Of a stretch of DNA of 64,000 nucleotides, positions 35,561-45,019 are shown piece by piece (position 1 is the stretch's first letter; every line of letters starts with the position of its first letter). Made by a program: the position numbers and the translations under genes. The DNA comes from Treponema sp. (GTDB lineage: Bacteria; Spirochaetota; Spirochaetia; Treponematales; Treponemataceae). The stretch is from positions 1-64,000 of the forward strand of contig JAEDJA010000005.1 of NCBI GenBank assembly GCA_016296575.1, in the 5' to 3' direction. Below the pieces are notes generated by a model. It was not told where the DNA came from. It saw only the letters and a program-made list of their open reading frames with translations, and ran no database searches.

Positions 35561-36751
35561 CTATTTTTCAATGTCTTCTACGACATAACCGTCTTCGGCT
35601 GACCAGGAAACATAAACTTCATCTTTCCATTCAATTTCCGGACCGTCATCCATAAAATTCTTGTGCTGCTGGAAAACCTTGAGAAGAGCCCCATTTTCAA
35701 GCTTAACATAGAATTTTGTCTGAAAACCTGTATAAACTGGTTCCTGAATAAAACCTTTAAATACGTTGATGTCCTTTCTACCATGAACATCAGGAACGTC
35801 AGTTGTAATACTGATTTTTTCAGGACGAATAGTAAAGGCTACTTTCTGTCCTGGCTGGGTCATTTCGTAGTCGGTAACCATCATGTATTTGTCACCAGCT
35901 GCTACTTCGGCTGAGTCTGTAGGAAGAGCGGCCTGTTTTCCAAGAGCAGGAACTGAACATGTTACCATGTATTCGTCATTTCCTTTACCGTCTTTACAAG
36001 GTGTACATTCAACTACAGTTGCTTCAAAAAGATTTGTTTCACCGATAAATTCTGCTACGAATTGTGTAGCAGGACTTTCGTAAATTTCAAATGGAGTTCC
36101 AATCTGCAGAACATGACCTTTGTTCATTACGGCAATACGGTCAGAAACAGCAAGGGCTTCACTCTGATCGTGAGTAACGTAAATAAAGGTAATACCAATC
36201 TTGTCATGGAGATTGTCCAGATCAATAAGAAGATTGGCACGAAGTTTTGCATCAAGGGCAGAAAGAGGTTCATCAAGAAGAAGAACAGATGGTTCATTGA
36301 TAAGGGCGCGGGCAATGGCAACACGCTGTTTCTGTCCACCTGAGAGCTGACTTGGCTTTTTATTGATATGCTCATCAAGCTGAACCAGGTGTACATATTC
36401 ACGAACTTTGGCATCAATTTCGTCTTTTGGAAGCTTCTTTAAACGCAACGGATAAGCTACGTTTTCGTAAACAGTCATATGAGGAAAAAGTGCATAGGTT
36501 TGAAATACAGTGTTGGATTCGCGTTTATCCGGAGAGAACGGAGTAACGTCTTTGTCATCAAAAAGAACGACACCATCATCAGGAAATTCAAAACCGGCAA
36601 TAATGCGGAGCAAAGTTGTTTTGCCGCATCCAGAAGGTCCCAGCAATGAGAAAAACTCACCAGGGTTGATAGTAAAATTGATGTCGTCAAGCGCTACGAA
36701 ATCACCGAAACGCTTTGAAACATGATCAATGGTAACCTGACTTCCTTTCAA
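35561..36751 (-). CDS. potA: Polyamine ABC transporter ATP-binding protein PotA
   Basis: A 396-residue ABC ATPase powering polyamine uptake. Walker A GPSGCGKTT, signature LSGGQKQRVAIARAL, Walker B VLLLDEPLSALD and the switch His in YVTHDQSEAL are all present. A TOBE-type regulatory domain occupies ~240-396 and contains a somewhat longer insertion (residues ~250-290) than usual. The start is TTG at 36751 with AGAGG 7 nt before it. It is the first gene of potABCD. Confidence 0.94.
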   Translation of the reverse strand: MKGSQVTIDHVSKRFGDFVALDDINFTINPGEFFSLLGPSGCGKTTLLRIIAGFEFPDDGVVLFDDKDVTPFSPDKRESNTVFQTYALFPHMTVYENVAYPLRLKKLPKDEIDAKVREYVHLVQLDEHINKKPSQLSGGQKQRVAIARALINEPSVLLLDEPLSALDAKLRANLLIDLDNLHDKIGITFIYVTHDQSEALAVSDRIAVMNKGHVLQIGTPFEIYESPATQFVAEFIGETNLFEATVVECTPCKDGKGNDEYMVTCSVPALGKQAALPTDSAEVAAGDKYMMVTDYEMTQPGQKVAFTIRPEKISITTDVPDVHGRKDINVFKGFIQEPVYTGFQTKFYVKLENGALLKVFQQHKNFMDDGPEIEWKDEVYVSWSAEDGYVVEDIEK

Positions 36752-36797
36752 ATCAGTACCTCTTAAATAAAAAAATAAAAATGCTCATACAAGCATC

Positions 36798-36831
36798 AAA
36801 AAAAAATTTTGCAAGTTCATGTCTGCCTTGC
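36798..36831 (-). terminator. Weak terminator after proC
   Basis: On the minus strand a 5-bp stem GCAAG / CTTGC is followed by AAAA and a run of about ten T. The remaining gap 36752-36901 is AT-rich. A second short hairpin (ATGCT/AGCAT with a T-rich tail) lies nearer potA. Confidence 0.45.
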
Positions 36832-36901
36832 GGTTTTCTTTTAAGTGAACAATGAACGAAAACAACTAATTAGTCAATATAATTTGGGAAAATATAAGAA
36901 A

Positions 36902-37696
36902 TTATTTATTGGATTTTTTCATCATGATGGCATCGATTGATCCAATACAGGCGGCACGGAGTCCAGCCTTTTCAAGAGCATCAACACCACAGATTGTAGT
37001 TCCACCAGGTGAACAAACAGCATCCTTAAGAACTCCAGGATGGTCCCCTGTAGCAATCTGGAGAGCTGCACTTCCCTTCATAGTCTGTGCAATAAGACGG
37101 TAAGCCTGAGCACGGGAAATACCATATTTTACGGCAGCATCAGCGTAGGCTTCCATAATTAGATCCATAAAGGCCGGTCCACAGCCAGAAACAGCACCAC
37201 CAATGCCCATAAGCCGTGTTGGAAGAGTTTCAACAATGCCAAGTGATGCAAAAAGATCTGTTATTTGGGTGTATTCGGTTTTGGAAAGTGAATGTTTGTC
37301 TTCAAAAAGGAACACTCCTTCACCTACCATGGCAGGAGTATTTGGCATGATACACAAGATTTTTGTACTTGAATCAACCAGAGCGGCAAAGGTATCGTAA
37401 GTCCAGCCGGCTGCAACAGAAAGAAGATTCTTATTTTTAAGATCATCTTTAATTTCAGCAAGAACACTTTCAATCTGGTATGGTTTACAGGCCACTACCA
37501 GTGTATCACATTTTTTTACAAGGTCTTTAATTCTGTCGCAGGGAATAAAGCCCAGGCGATCAGCATTATTTTTTAGTTTTTCCTGATTAGGAGCGTAAGC
37601 AAAGATATTAACAGCCTCTATTTTCTGGGACTTGATGAATCCTTTAGCCAAAGCCAGAGCCATATTTCCCATTCCAATAAATCCTATCTTATCCAT
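36902..37696 (-). CDS. proC: Pyrroline-5-carboxylate reductase
   Basis: A 264-residue enzyme making proline from pyrroline-5-carboxylate with NAD(P)H. The nucleotide-binding start IGFIGMGNMALALAKGF is followed by the family signature in the C-terminal third (DAVCSPGGTTICGVDALEKAGLRA). Length is typical. It lies 37 nt after leuB on the same strand and is probably co-transcribed. Confidence 0.95.
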   Translation of the reverse strand: MDKIGFIGMGNMALALAKGFIKSQKIEAVNIFAYAPNQEKLKNNADRLGFIPCDRIKDLVKKCDTLVVACKPYQIESVLAEIKDDLKNKNLLSVAAGWTYDTFAALVDSSTKILCIMPNTPAMVGEGVFLFEDKHSLSKTEYTQITDLFASLGIVETLPTRLMGIGGAVSGCGPAFMDLIMEAYADAAVKYGISRAQAYRLIAQTMKGSAALQIATGDHPGVLKDAVCSPGGTTICGVDALEKAGLRAACIGSIDAIMMKKSNK

Positions 37697-37733
37697 AACA
37701 GACGCTCCTCAAAGAAAGTATTTTTTTTACATT

Positions 37734-38828
37734 TTATGCCAAAACAGCATCAACTACAAGTTTACCCATTTCTTTTGTGCCAACAAGTTTTCCTGCAGCT
37801 TTGAGAGCTGGAGCATCAGCACCGGCAATATCACCTGTACGGTAACCGTCGTCGAGTACTTTCTGTACAGCTGCTTCAATTGTTTTTGCTTCTTCTTCCA
37901 GTTTAAAATCATAGCGGAGAAGCATAGCAGCAGAAAGGATTGTAGCAAGTGGGTTTGCAAGATTTTTACCGGCAATGTCAGGAGCAGAACCGTGAATTGG
38001 TTCATAAAGACCTGGACCAGTTCCATTTCCAAGAGAAGCAGAAGCCAGCATACCGATAGAGCCTGTAATCTGAGAAGCTTCATCTGAAAGAATATCACCG
38101 AACATATTTGATGTGGCAATAACGTCGAACTGTTGTGGATTACGTACCATCTGCATAGCAGCGTTATCAATGTAAAGATAGCTGAGTTCTACATCAGGAT
38201 AGTCACCTTTTACAGCTTCAGCTACTTTTCGCCAAAGACGGCTTGAATTCAGGATATTTGCTTTATCAACAACACAAAGTTTCTTTTTGCGGTTCTGGGC
38301 TGATTTGAAACCAAGGCGAATGATACGTTCAATTTCTTCCCAAGTATATTTTTCTGTATCCCAGGCTGTATTTCCATCTGGAGAAATACCACGGTCACCA
38401 AAATAAATACCGCCAGTAAGTTCACGAACGATAAGAATATCAAGTCCGTTTCCTACGATTTCGTCTTTCAGAGGACAGGCTGCTTTGAGCTGTGGGAACA
38501 TAACTGCAGGACGAAGGTTTGCAAAAACTTTCATTCCTCCACGAAGTCCAAGAAGAGCTTTTTCAGGACGGATAGAAGGATCTACATCATCCCATTTTGG
38601 ACCACCAACAGCACCAAGGAGACAAGAATCTGCACGAAGACAGATTTCCAGCTGATCTTTTGGAAGAGGATTTCCGAATTTATCGATAGCTACACCACCG
38701 GCAATTACATTTTTGTAAGTCCAGACATGACCGAATTTGTTTCCAACAGCGTTGAGAACATTTACGGCTTCTGCAACAACATCAGGTCCAATTCCATCAC
38801 CAGGAATCAAAGCAATAGTCTTTTCCAT
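37734..38828 (-). CDS. leuB: 3-isopropylmalate dehydrogenase
   Basis: A 364-residue beta-decarboxylating dehydrogenase for leucine synthesis. The family also handles the matching citramalate-derived step to isoleucine. It shows IPGDGIGPDV at the start, the substrate-binding RELTGGIYFGDRG and ANPLATILSAAMLLRY. leuA, leuC and leuD are not in the window, but cimA is, about 20 kb away. It has its own strong promoter. Confidence 0.95.
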   Translation of the reverse strand: MEKTIALIPGDGIGPDVVAEAVNVLNAVGNKFGHVWTYKNVIAGGVAIDKFGNPLPKDQLEICLRADSCLLGAVGGPKWDDVDPSIRPEKALLGLRGGMKVFANLRPAVMFPQLKAACPLKDEIVGNGLDILIVRELTGGIYFGDRGISPDGNTAWDTEKYTWEEIERIIRLGFKSAQNRKKKLCVVDKANILNSSRLWRKVAEAVKGDYPDVELSYLYIDNAAMQMVRNPQQFDVIATSNMFGDILSDEASQITGSIGMLASASLGNGTGPGLYEPIHGSAPDIAGKNLANPLATILSAAMLLRYDFKLEEEAKTIEAAVQKVLDDGYRTGDIAGADAPALKAAGKLVGTKEMGKLVVDAVLA

Positions 38829-38897
38829 TTATTTCTCCTATTATATTAGGCTTTTATTATTCTGCCTGTACAACTTTAATAATACTTAATTTATTTA

Positions 38898-38926
38898 ATT
38901 ATAGTAAAACTTCCTTAAATAGTCAA
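38898..38926 (-). promoter_or_regulatory. Promoter of leuB
   Basis: On the minus strand TTGACT (38921-38926), 17-nt spacer, TATAAT (38898-38903). The ~60-nt leader includes a short AGGC...GCCT hairpin and an AGGAG ribosome site. Confidence 0.75.
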
Positions 38927-38961
38927 ACAATCAAATTTAAGCTATATTTTTGAACACAGGA

Positions 38962-41346
38962 TCAGACACCCGTAACCACAACTTTTACTCCCAGGGGATT
39001 ATCCAGTTTGTAATCAGTTACTTTGCCATCTTTCCATTCCATAGAAAGTATCAGTCCTCCGCGAAGACAGATTCCTGAAATCTTTCCCTGCTGCCAGGCT
39101 TTTTCAGATGGAAGAGCTGGAAGAAGATGTACTTTTACCGCGGCACAACTACCTGTTTCAAAGGCAATTCCATTTTCCGAAGAAACAATTTCGCTGTCAC
39201 AAAGCAGACGTAAAATGGCACTGAGTGTACCAAAATTTCCATCAATCTGGAATGGAGGATGAGTATCCAGAAGATTTGGCAGAGTTGAATGACCAAGAAG
39301 CTTTGTAAAACCTTCAAGAGCCTTGTCACCTTTTCTAAGACTAGCCCAGAAATTCAAAATCCATGCCTGACTCCAGCCTGTGTGCCCTCCACCATTTGAA
39401 AGCCGGTTTTCCAGTGTTTTCTCGGCAGCTCTTGCAAGGTCCGGCGTTCCATCCAAAGTTATAGTGTGTCCCGGGAACAGTCCATATAAATGAGAAATAT
39501 GTCTGTGGCCTTTTTCTACTTCCTCCGCTTCTTCAGCCCATTCCATAATTGAGCCGTCAGAATTGAGTCTTGGCCGTGCCAGATGATCCAGAACATATCG
39601 GAACATACGGAAATCACTTTCATCATATTCTTTTCCTTTTTTTGAAACTGCAGAAGCACCAAGGACATTTCTGGCACTAAGAGCACTTTCAAAAAGATGC
39701 CGCAAAATCTGATTATCCATTTCACAACCAGCACTGAAGGCACCAATCTGTCCGATTTTTGACCGGTAAGTATTTTCAGGACTTACAGATGGATTGATAA
39801 TAAGGTAAGGTTCTCCATCACAGGCTTTATGATCGGAAGGAACAAGATAATCAACAAAGAACTGACAGGCTTCATGAATAAGATAGTAATATCGCTTAAG
39901 AAGACTCTTATCACCTGTGTAACTGAAATTTTCCCAGATATGTGTAGCAAGCCAGGCAGCTCCAAGATTCCAGAAAGTGGCCGGTATCCAGGCATCCTGA
40001 GGTGCTGAATCTCCCCATATATCAGTATTATGGTGAAGAACATATCCCCGGCAGTTATACATTGATGAAGCGGCATGCACTCCTTTTTCGTAGGAACGGG
40101 CCAAAAGGCGGAAAACACTTTCTTCACAATCAGAAAGTCCTGTAAGGCAGGCAGGCCAGTAATTCATTTCCAGATTGATGTTGATTGTATATTTACTTCC
40201 CCATGGAGGATCCATTGCGCAGTTCCAGATTCCCTGAAGATTTGCTGGAAGACGGCCTGGTTTTCTAGACGATGCAATCAGAAGGTAACGGGAAAAATTG
40301 AGATACTGCTGAAACAAAAGAGTTGAATCATTTTTAACAGCAGCAAGAAGGTCTGGCGTTGAAAGATCAGAAGCTTTTTCACTTCCAAGTTCAAGCTTCA
40401 TACGGTTGTAGTATTTTTTATGATCTTCACAATGTTTTTCAAGAAGCTCTGATACTATTTCAGATAAGCTGCCTTTTTCAATAAGACAGGCAAGCTCTTC
40501 CAGTTCCTTTTTACATTTTGATTTCCATGTATTAGTGCCCCACTGAGTCATTTTATGTTCACCATAGGAAACCGAATCAGCCATTTCATCTATTTTGTCA
40601 AAAGCACGAATAGAAACCGCCACCAGAGCCCGGTCACATTTTTTTCCGTATATATTTGTACCTATTGTGCCCCACTCTCCGCCTTCTGCAAAAATGGAAG
40701 CACCGCACACAAATGGAACGCCATGTGCATCTTCCATAAAAATCATTCCATCTTCACTTTTTATACTGTCACACCATATTCCACGGTCAAATCCACCGCG
40801 AAAATTAAGACTTCCTGGTTTTGAAGCCTCCATATAAAGAAAAATCATATCTTGTATGGCACTTACAAAAGCTTTACGGGTAAAATGAACTTCATCCCGG
40901 TCAAATTCAACAGTAGACACTGCATTTTCCAGATCCAAAAACATTTGATAACCGGAAACTGAGTTTTCATCAAAAGGATGGCTAGAAAAAGGTCCTGTAA
41001 TACGATCCTGATCTTCACGAAAAAATTCAATATTAAAATCTCCTGCTGTCTGATAGGCTCTCATATTCACAGGCCCGGAAGTTATGGCGCGGAAGGCAAG
41101 CTCCTGGGCTTCTTCAATACGACCTTCATTCACAAGATTTCTTATGGCATCTAAATTCTGATATACATCACCTGACATACGATTCATTGGACCGCCAGAC
41201 CATATGCTCTCCTCATTTAATTGAAGGCTTTCAAAAGCTGCATGACCCTTCTGCATAAGACCAAGACGACCGTTTCCCAAAGGAAGCCGGAATTCCCAGT
41301 TTTCCGCAGATTTTTTGAATGTCAGGATATTTGCTGTTGATTTCAT
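38962..41346 (-). CDS. GH95 alpha-L-fucosidase
   Basis: A 794-residue family-95 glycosidase, usually releasing alpha-1,2-fucose (or L-galactose) from host or plant glycans by inversion. The N-terminal beta domain begins PLGNGRLGLMQKGH ... LNEESIWSGGP. The (alpha/alpha)6 barrel carries NINLEMNYWPA (catalytic-site Asn pair), NPSVSPEN (acid Glu) and FQIDGNFG (Asp). There is no signal peptide, so the substrates must be imported oligosaccharides. It begins 3 nt after folA, an odd but tight pairing. Confidence 0.9.
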   Translation of the reverse strand: MKSTANILTFKKSAENWEFRLPLGNGRLGLMQKGHAAFESLQLNEESIWSGGPMNRMSGDVYQNLDAIRNLVNEGRIEEAQELAFRAITSGPVNMRAYQTAGDFNIEFFREDQDRITGPFSSHPFDENSVSGYQMFLDLENAVSTVEFDRDEVHFTRKAFVSAIQDMIFLYMEASKPGSLNFRGGFDRGIWCDSIKSEDGMIFMEDAHGVPFVCGASIFAEGGEWGTIGTNIYGKKCDRALVAVSIRAFDKIDEMADSVSYGEHKMTQWGTNTWKSKCKKELEELACLIEKGSLSEIVSELLEKHCEDHKKYYNRMKLELGSEKASDLSTPDLLAAVKNDSTLLFQQYLNFSRYLLIASSRKPGRLPANLQGIWNCAMDPPWGSKYTININLEMNYWPACLTGLSDCEESVFRLLARSYEKGVHAASSMYNCRGYVLHHNTDIWGDSAPQDAWIPATFWNLGAAWLATHIWENFSYTGDKSLLKRYYYLIHEACQFFVDYLVPSDHKACDGEPYLIINPSVSPENTYRSKIGQIGAFSAGCEMDNQILRHLFESALSARNVLGASAVSKKGKEYDESDFRMFRYVLDHLARPRLNSDGSIMEWAEEAEEVEKGHRHISHLYGLFPGHTITLDGTPDLARAAEKTLENRLSNGGGHTGWSQAWILNFWASLRKGDKALEGFTKLLGHSTLPNLLDTHPPFQIDGNFGTLSAILRLLCDSEIVSSENGIAFETGSCAAVKVHLLPALPSEKAWQQGKISGICLRGGLILSMEWKDGKVTDYKLDNPLGVKVVVTGV

Positions 41347-41349
41347 AAT

Positions 41350-41823
41350 TTATTTCTTCCTGTATGTAATGAAAGTGTAATTTTTATTCTCAGGTTTGTT
41401 TTCTTCTATAATAACATATTCAGATTTGTTGAATGGGGGAAAAGTTGCATCACCTTCCACTGTTTCATGGACATTTGTGATATAAAGAAACTGTGCACTG
41501 GATAAAGCTTCCTCATAAATTTTTGTACCGCCGCAGGCAAATATATTTTCATAGCCTTTTGACTCAGCCAGCCTTACTGCCTCCGAAAAAGACTCTACCG
41601 TAAAAAGATTTTCATCGGAAAAAACACAAGTTTTGCTCACCACAAGATTCAATCTGCCTGGTAAAGGCCGCCCAATGCTTTCAAAAGTTTTACGTCCGAA
41701 AATTACTGCGTTTCCCATGGTAAGTTCACGGAATCTTGCCATATCCTCTGGAATAGTCCAGGGAATTTTTCCCTTACATCCGATTATTCCATTTTCAGAA
41801 ACTGCCGCAATCAAACAAATCAT
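41350..41823 (-). CDS. folA: Dihydrofolate reductase
   Basis: A 157-residue DHFR reducing dihydrofolate to tetrahydrofolate with NADPH. Starting at 41823 the protein begins MICLIAAVSENGIIGCKGKIP, the family's normal N-terminus, followed by the catalytic acidic residue in TIPEDMARF and the GRKTFESIGRPLPGR cofactor loop. I reject the longer start at 41862. No ribosome site is present, but TATACT lies 6 nt before 41823, suggesting a leaderless transcript. It is followed by the GH95 gene. Confidence 0.92.
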   Translation of the reverse strand: MICLIAAVSENGIIGCKGKIPWTIPEDMARFRELTMGNAVIFGRKTFESIGRPLPGRLNLVVSKTCVFSDENLFTVESFSEAVRLAESKGYENIFACGGTKIYEEALSSAQFLYITNVHETVEGDATFPPFNKSEYVIIEENKPENKNYTFITYRKK

Positions 41824-41829
41824 GCTATC

Positions 41830-41858
41830 AGTATAAGAGAAGAAAAATTGTTTTTCCA
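41830..41858 (-). promoter_or_regulatory. Promoter of folA (leaderless arrangement)
   Basis: On the minus strand TGGAAA (41853-41858), 17-nt spacer, TATACT (41830-41835), 6 nt from the ATG. Confidence 0.5.
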
Positions 41859-41879
41859 TCAAAAAATGGAGCTTTTTGA

Positions 41880-43589
41880 TTGATTTATAGCAAAATGAGT
41901 AGTAAAATTTTTTCCATGTCTGAAAAACTAAGAAAACGACTTCTTATTATCCTGGAATCAGTTATTTTTGCAGCCATCATAGTCCTGATTCTTATTGTTT
42001 CAAGACTGCGTATTCCTGCAATTCATGTTTTCGGTTTTGAGATGCAGCCCATATCTTTTTTGGGTTGTCTTGTAGTCTGTGAAATCTGCTGTGCAGTAGC
42101 TTTAACCATGACAGATTGGAAAACAGGAAGTCTTATTGCGCTCATTGCCCTGTCCTGTTCTCTGATTTCTTCTTCAAGTAACGTTATTTTTGGAAAACGG
42201 GTGGCTACAATTCCTGGGGTGCTTATGATTCTTGCTGGACTTGCCATCATTATTCTTTTAAAAAACCGTCTTCGTATTATTGATGCTAACAATCTTTTTT
42301 ACAAACATATGTCTATAACAGACTCCCTTACTGGCCTAAAAAACCGTCGTGGAATGCGGGAGCACATGGCTTACCTTATTGAACAGAATAAACCTTTCTA
42401 CCTTCTTTTTATTGACCTGGATAATTTCAAGGATGTAAATGACAACATCGGGCATGCAGCTGGAGACTTTATTCTGCAGACTGTAGCGGATCGATGTAAT
42501 GCCATTGAGAATTCCTCCGCCCAGGTTTGCCGAAACGGTGGTGACGAATTTCTGATCATTATTCCAGATAGAAAAGATTTGAACATCAACGAGCAGACTT
42601 TCAGCTATCTTGAAAAAATCAACGAAGATCTGGAGCTGAAGGATTACAATATCTGCTACAAAATTTCTGCTTCAATCGGAATTTCTCACTATCCTAAAAA
42701 TGCCTCAAATATAGATCAGATTATAAACTGCGCTGACACAGCAATGTACGAAGCAAAAAGAAGCGGAAAAAACAGATTCGTTATATTTACAAAAAACCTG
42801 GCAGAACAGACCGAAAATGAACGGAATATTGAAAAAAACATTAGACAGGCAATTAAAGACAAGCGGCTCTACCTGGACTACCAGCCTCAGTTCGACACAA
42901 AAAAGCAGATTCTCCGGGGTTTTGAGTCCCTTCTCCGTCTGAAAGCTTTAAATGGAAACGTTATTTCGCCAGGTGATTTCATACCGATTGCAGGACAAAG
43001 CGATCTTATTCTTGAAATCGATGATTATGTGCTGAACCTTGCCATGACCCAGTTTGGAGAAATTGCAAGACGAGCAAGAAAAAACAAAATTCCTTTTTCA
43101 ATTTCTGTTAATATTTCAGGAAAACATATTCTTAAGAATTCTTTTATAACAGAGCTTGAGGCCATCATGGAAAAACATTCTTTTCCACCTGAATGTCTGG
43201 AAATTGAAATTTCGGAAAGTACATTAAATCAAGATTTTGAAGAAGCTGTGAATACGCTTAAAGAACTTAATAAAATTGGTGTAGCCATTGCTCTTGATGA
43301 TTTTGGAACAGGATTGGCATCACTTACAAATCTTATTCATCTGCCTATAAATCTTTTGAAAATTGACAAAAGTTATATTGATGCGCTGTTTCATAATCAG
43401 AATGCACATGACTATATTGACGCCATTATCACTATGGGCCATTTTTTGCACTGTGACATTATTTCAGAAGGCGTAGAAACAGAGGAACAGCTTTCTGTTC
43501 TTTCAAACAGTCGCTGTGATTATATTCAGGGATTTGTTTTGGGTAAGCCCCTTCCATTCAAAGAGGCCAGCACCCTTATAAACTTCTGA
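41880..43589 (+). CDS. Membrane GGDEF-EAL cyclic-di-GMP protein
   Basis: A 569-residue protein that can make and degrade c-di-GMP. About four membrane helices (residues 15-135) precede a GGDEF domain (~145-300; NGGDEF intact near 220) and an EAL domain (~320-569). The EAL motif reads ESL (GFESLLRL), a common active variant; DDFGTG and SEGVET are intact. The RxxD feedback site upstream of GGDEF is absent. TTG at 41880, 8 nt after GGAG, is the best-supported start; an ATG at 41895 has no site. It is divergent from folA. Confidence 0.9.
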   Translation: MIYSKMSSKIFSMSEKLRKRLLIILESVIFAAIIVLILIVSRLRIPAIHVFGFEMQPISFLGCLVVCEICCAVALTMTDWKTGSLIALIALSCSLISSSSNVIFGKRVATIPGVLMILAGLAIIILLKNRLRIIDANNLFYKHMSITDSLTGLKNRRGMREHMAYLIEQNKPFYLLFIDLDNFKDVNDNIGHAAGDFILQTVADRCNAIENSSAQVCRNGGDEFLIIIPDRKDLNINEQTFSYLEKINEDLELKDYNICYKISASIGISHYPKNASNIDQIINCADTAMYEAKRSGKNRFVIFTKNLAEQTENERNIEKNIRQAIKDKRLYLDYQPQFDTKKQILRGFESLLRLKALNGNVISPGDFIPIAGQSDLILEIDDYVLNLAMTQFGEIARRARKNKIPFSISVNISGKHILKNSFITELEAIMEKHSFPPECLEIEISESTLNQDFEEAVNTLKELNKIGVAIALDDFGTGLASLTNLIHLPINLLKIDKSYIDALFHNQNAHDYIDAIITMGHFLHCDIISEGVETEEQLSVLSNSRCDYIQGFVLGKPLPFKEASTLINF

Positions 43590-43622
43590 CCGATTTTATG
43601 AAAACCGGCCCATTTATATCAG

Positions 43623-44864
43623 TTAGTATACGCGGTGATCGATAACACGTTTTGTTTTCTTTTCGCTGCGTGGCAAAGTTCCAACAGGTACAACAGTAAT
43701 CTTTGGTGTAATATTCATTTTTGATTTGAACATTTCTGCCATTTTTTTACCGGCTGTTTCAAAGCTTACACGACCTTCACATTCCACAGTAACAAGCATA
43801 ACATCCTTGTTGATTTCTTCGTCACGGGCAATGTTGATTACATATTCACTGGAAAGCCCATCAATCTCCCGGATGATTTCTTCAACCTGACTTGGGAACA
43901 TGTTTACACCGTGAACCTTAAACATATCGTCACTGCGGCCCATGATTACATCAAGACGAGGGAATTTAGATCCACAAGGACATTCACCTGGAATAATGCG
44001 TGAAATATCATGGGTTCGGAAACGAAGCAAAGGAGCACCTTCTTTAACCAAAGTAGTAATAACGATTTCCCCTTCTTCACCATCAGGAAGAGGTTTTCCT
44101 GTTTTTGGATCAATAATTTCAATGTAAATATAATCGTCCCAATAATGAATACCTGTTTCGTATTTACAGTTGATACCAATTCCAGGACCGTAGATTTCTG
44201 TAAGTCCGTAAATATCGTACATTTCAATTCCAAGAGTTGACTTGATACGTTCCCGCATTTTGTCACCCCATCGTTCAGAACCGAAAATACCTTTTTTAAG
44301 AGCTATTTTGTCCCGAATACCACGTTTCTGAATTTCTTCAGACAGAAGAAGTGCATAGGATGAAGTAGCTGTAATTACAGTACTCTGAAGATCCTGCATC
44401 ATCTGAAGCTGTTTTTCCGTATTACCAGGGCCCATTGGGATTGCCATGGCACCAAGCTTTTCACAACCAGCCTGAAATCCAATACCAGCGGTCCACAAAC
44501 CATAACCTGGTGTAATCTGGATACGGTCTTTTTTTGTAATGCCAGCCATTTCATAACAGCGTGCAAACTGAATTGCCCAGTCATCAACATCTTTTGCTGT
44601 ATAAGGAATGATTACAGGTTTCCCAGTTGTACCTGAACTTGAGTGAATTCTAACGATTTCTTCATCAGGAACAGCCTGAATTCCAAGAGGATAGGCATTT
44701 CTAAGGTCATCCTTTGATGAGAATGGAAGCTTTTCAAAATCTTCCTGAGAGGCAACACCAGAAATTCCGGCATCTTTAAGAACCTTGCCGTAGTAGCTTT
44801 CACTTTTTAAAAGGCGTTTTACCTGCTTATCAATCTGTTCAATCTGTAGCTGTGTTAATTTCAT
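43623..44864 (-). CDS. paaK: Phenylacetate-CoA ligase-type enzyme
   Basis: A 413-residue adenylate-forming ligase of the PaaK family, activating phenylacetate or another aryl acid to its CoA thioester. The AMP-binding loop is HSSSGTTGKPVIIPY, followed by DIYGLTEIYGPG and the C-terminal GRSDDMFKVHGVNMFPSQVEE. Length is slightly under the usual ~430. In anaerobes such proteins often serve aromatic amino-acid fermentation via indolepyruvate-type oxidoreductases, which are not seen here. It stands alone with its own promoter. Confidence 0.88.
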   Translation of the reverse strand: MKLTQLQIEQIDKQVKRLLKSESYYGKVLKDAGISGVASQEDFEKLPFSSKDDLRNAYPLGIQAVPDEEIVRIHSSSGTTGKPVIIPYTAKDVDDWAIQFARCYEMAGITKKDRIQITPGYGLWTAGIGFQAGCEKLGAMAIPMGPGNTEKQLQMMQDLQSTVITATSSYALLLSEEIQKRGIRDKIALKKGIFGSERWGDKMRERIKSTLGIEMYDIYGLTEIYGPGIGINCKYETGIHYWDDYIYIEIIDPKTGKPLPDGEEGEIVITTLVKEGAPLLRFRTHDISRIIPGECPCGSKFPRLDVIMGRSDDMFKVHGVNMFPSQVEEIIREIDGLSSEYVINIARDEEINKDVMLVTVECEGRVSFETAGKKMAEMFKSKMNITPKITVVPVGTLPRSEKKTKRVIDHRVY

Positions 44865-44900
44865 AATAATCCTCTTGCTTTTGTTTCTTTTTATAGAAAC

Positions 44901-44928
44901 AGTATAACACTATTTTCTTCACTGTCAA
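44901..44928 (-). promoter_or_regulatory. Promoter of paaK
   Basis: On the minus strand TTGACA (44923-44928), 16-nt spacer, TATACT (44901-44906). A GTTTCT/AGAAAC hairpin (44883-44900) opens the leader. Confidence 0.65.
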
Positions 44929-44960
44929 GTTCTTTTCTATACATAGTAACATTTTTATCA

Positions 44961-44989
44961 TTGAATTTGATTTGTTTTTCTATTATTAT
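44961..44989 (+). promoter_or_regulatory. Promoter of fba
   Basis: TTGAAT (44961-44966), 17-nt spacer, TATTAT (44984-44989), followed by a short leader with AGAGG before the ATG at 45020. Confidence 0.6.
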
Positions 44990-45019
44990 ATAAATAACTA
45001 ATTTTATAAGAGGTTCACA

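Noticed and set aside
37754..38170. 138-codon minus-strand frame overlapping leuB
   Set aside because: Another frame of leuB on the same strand; leuB is certain.
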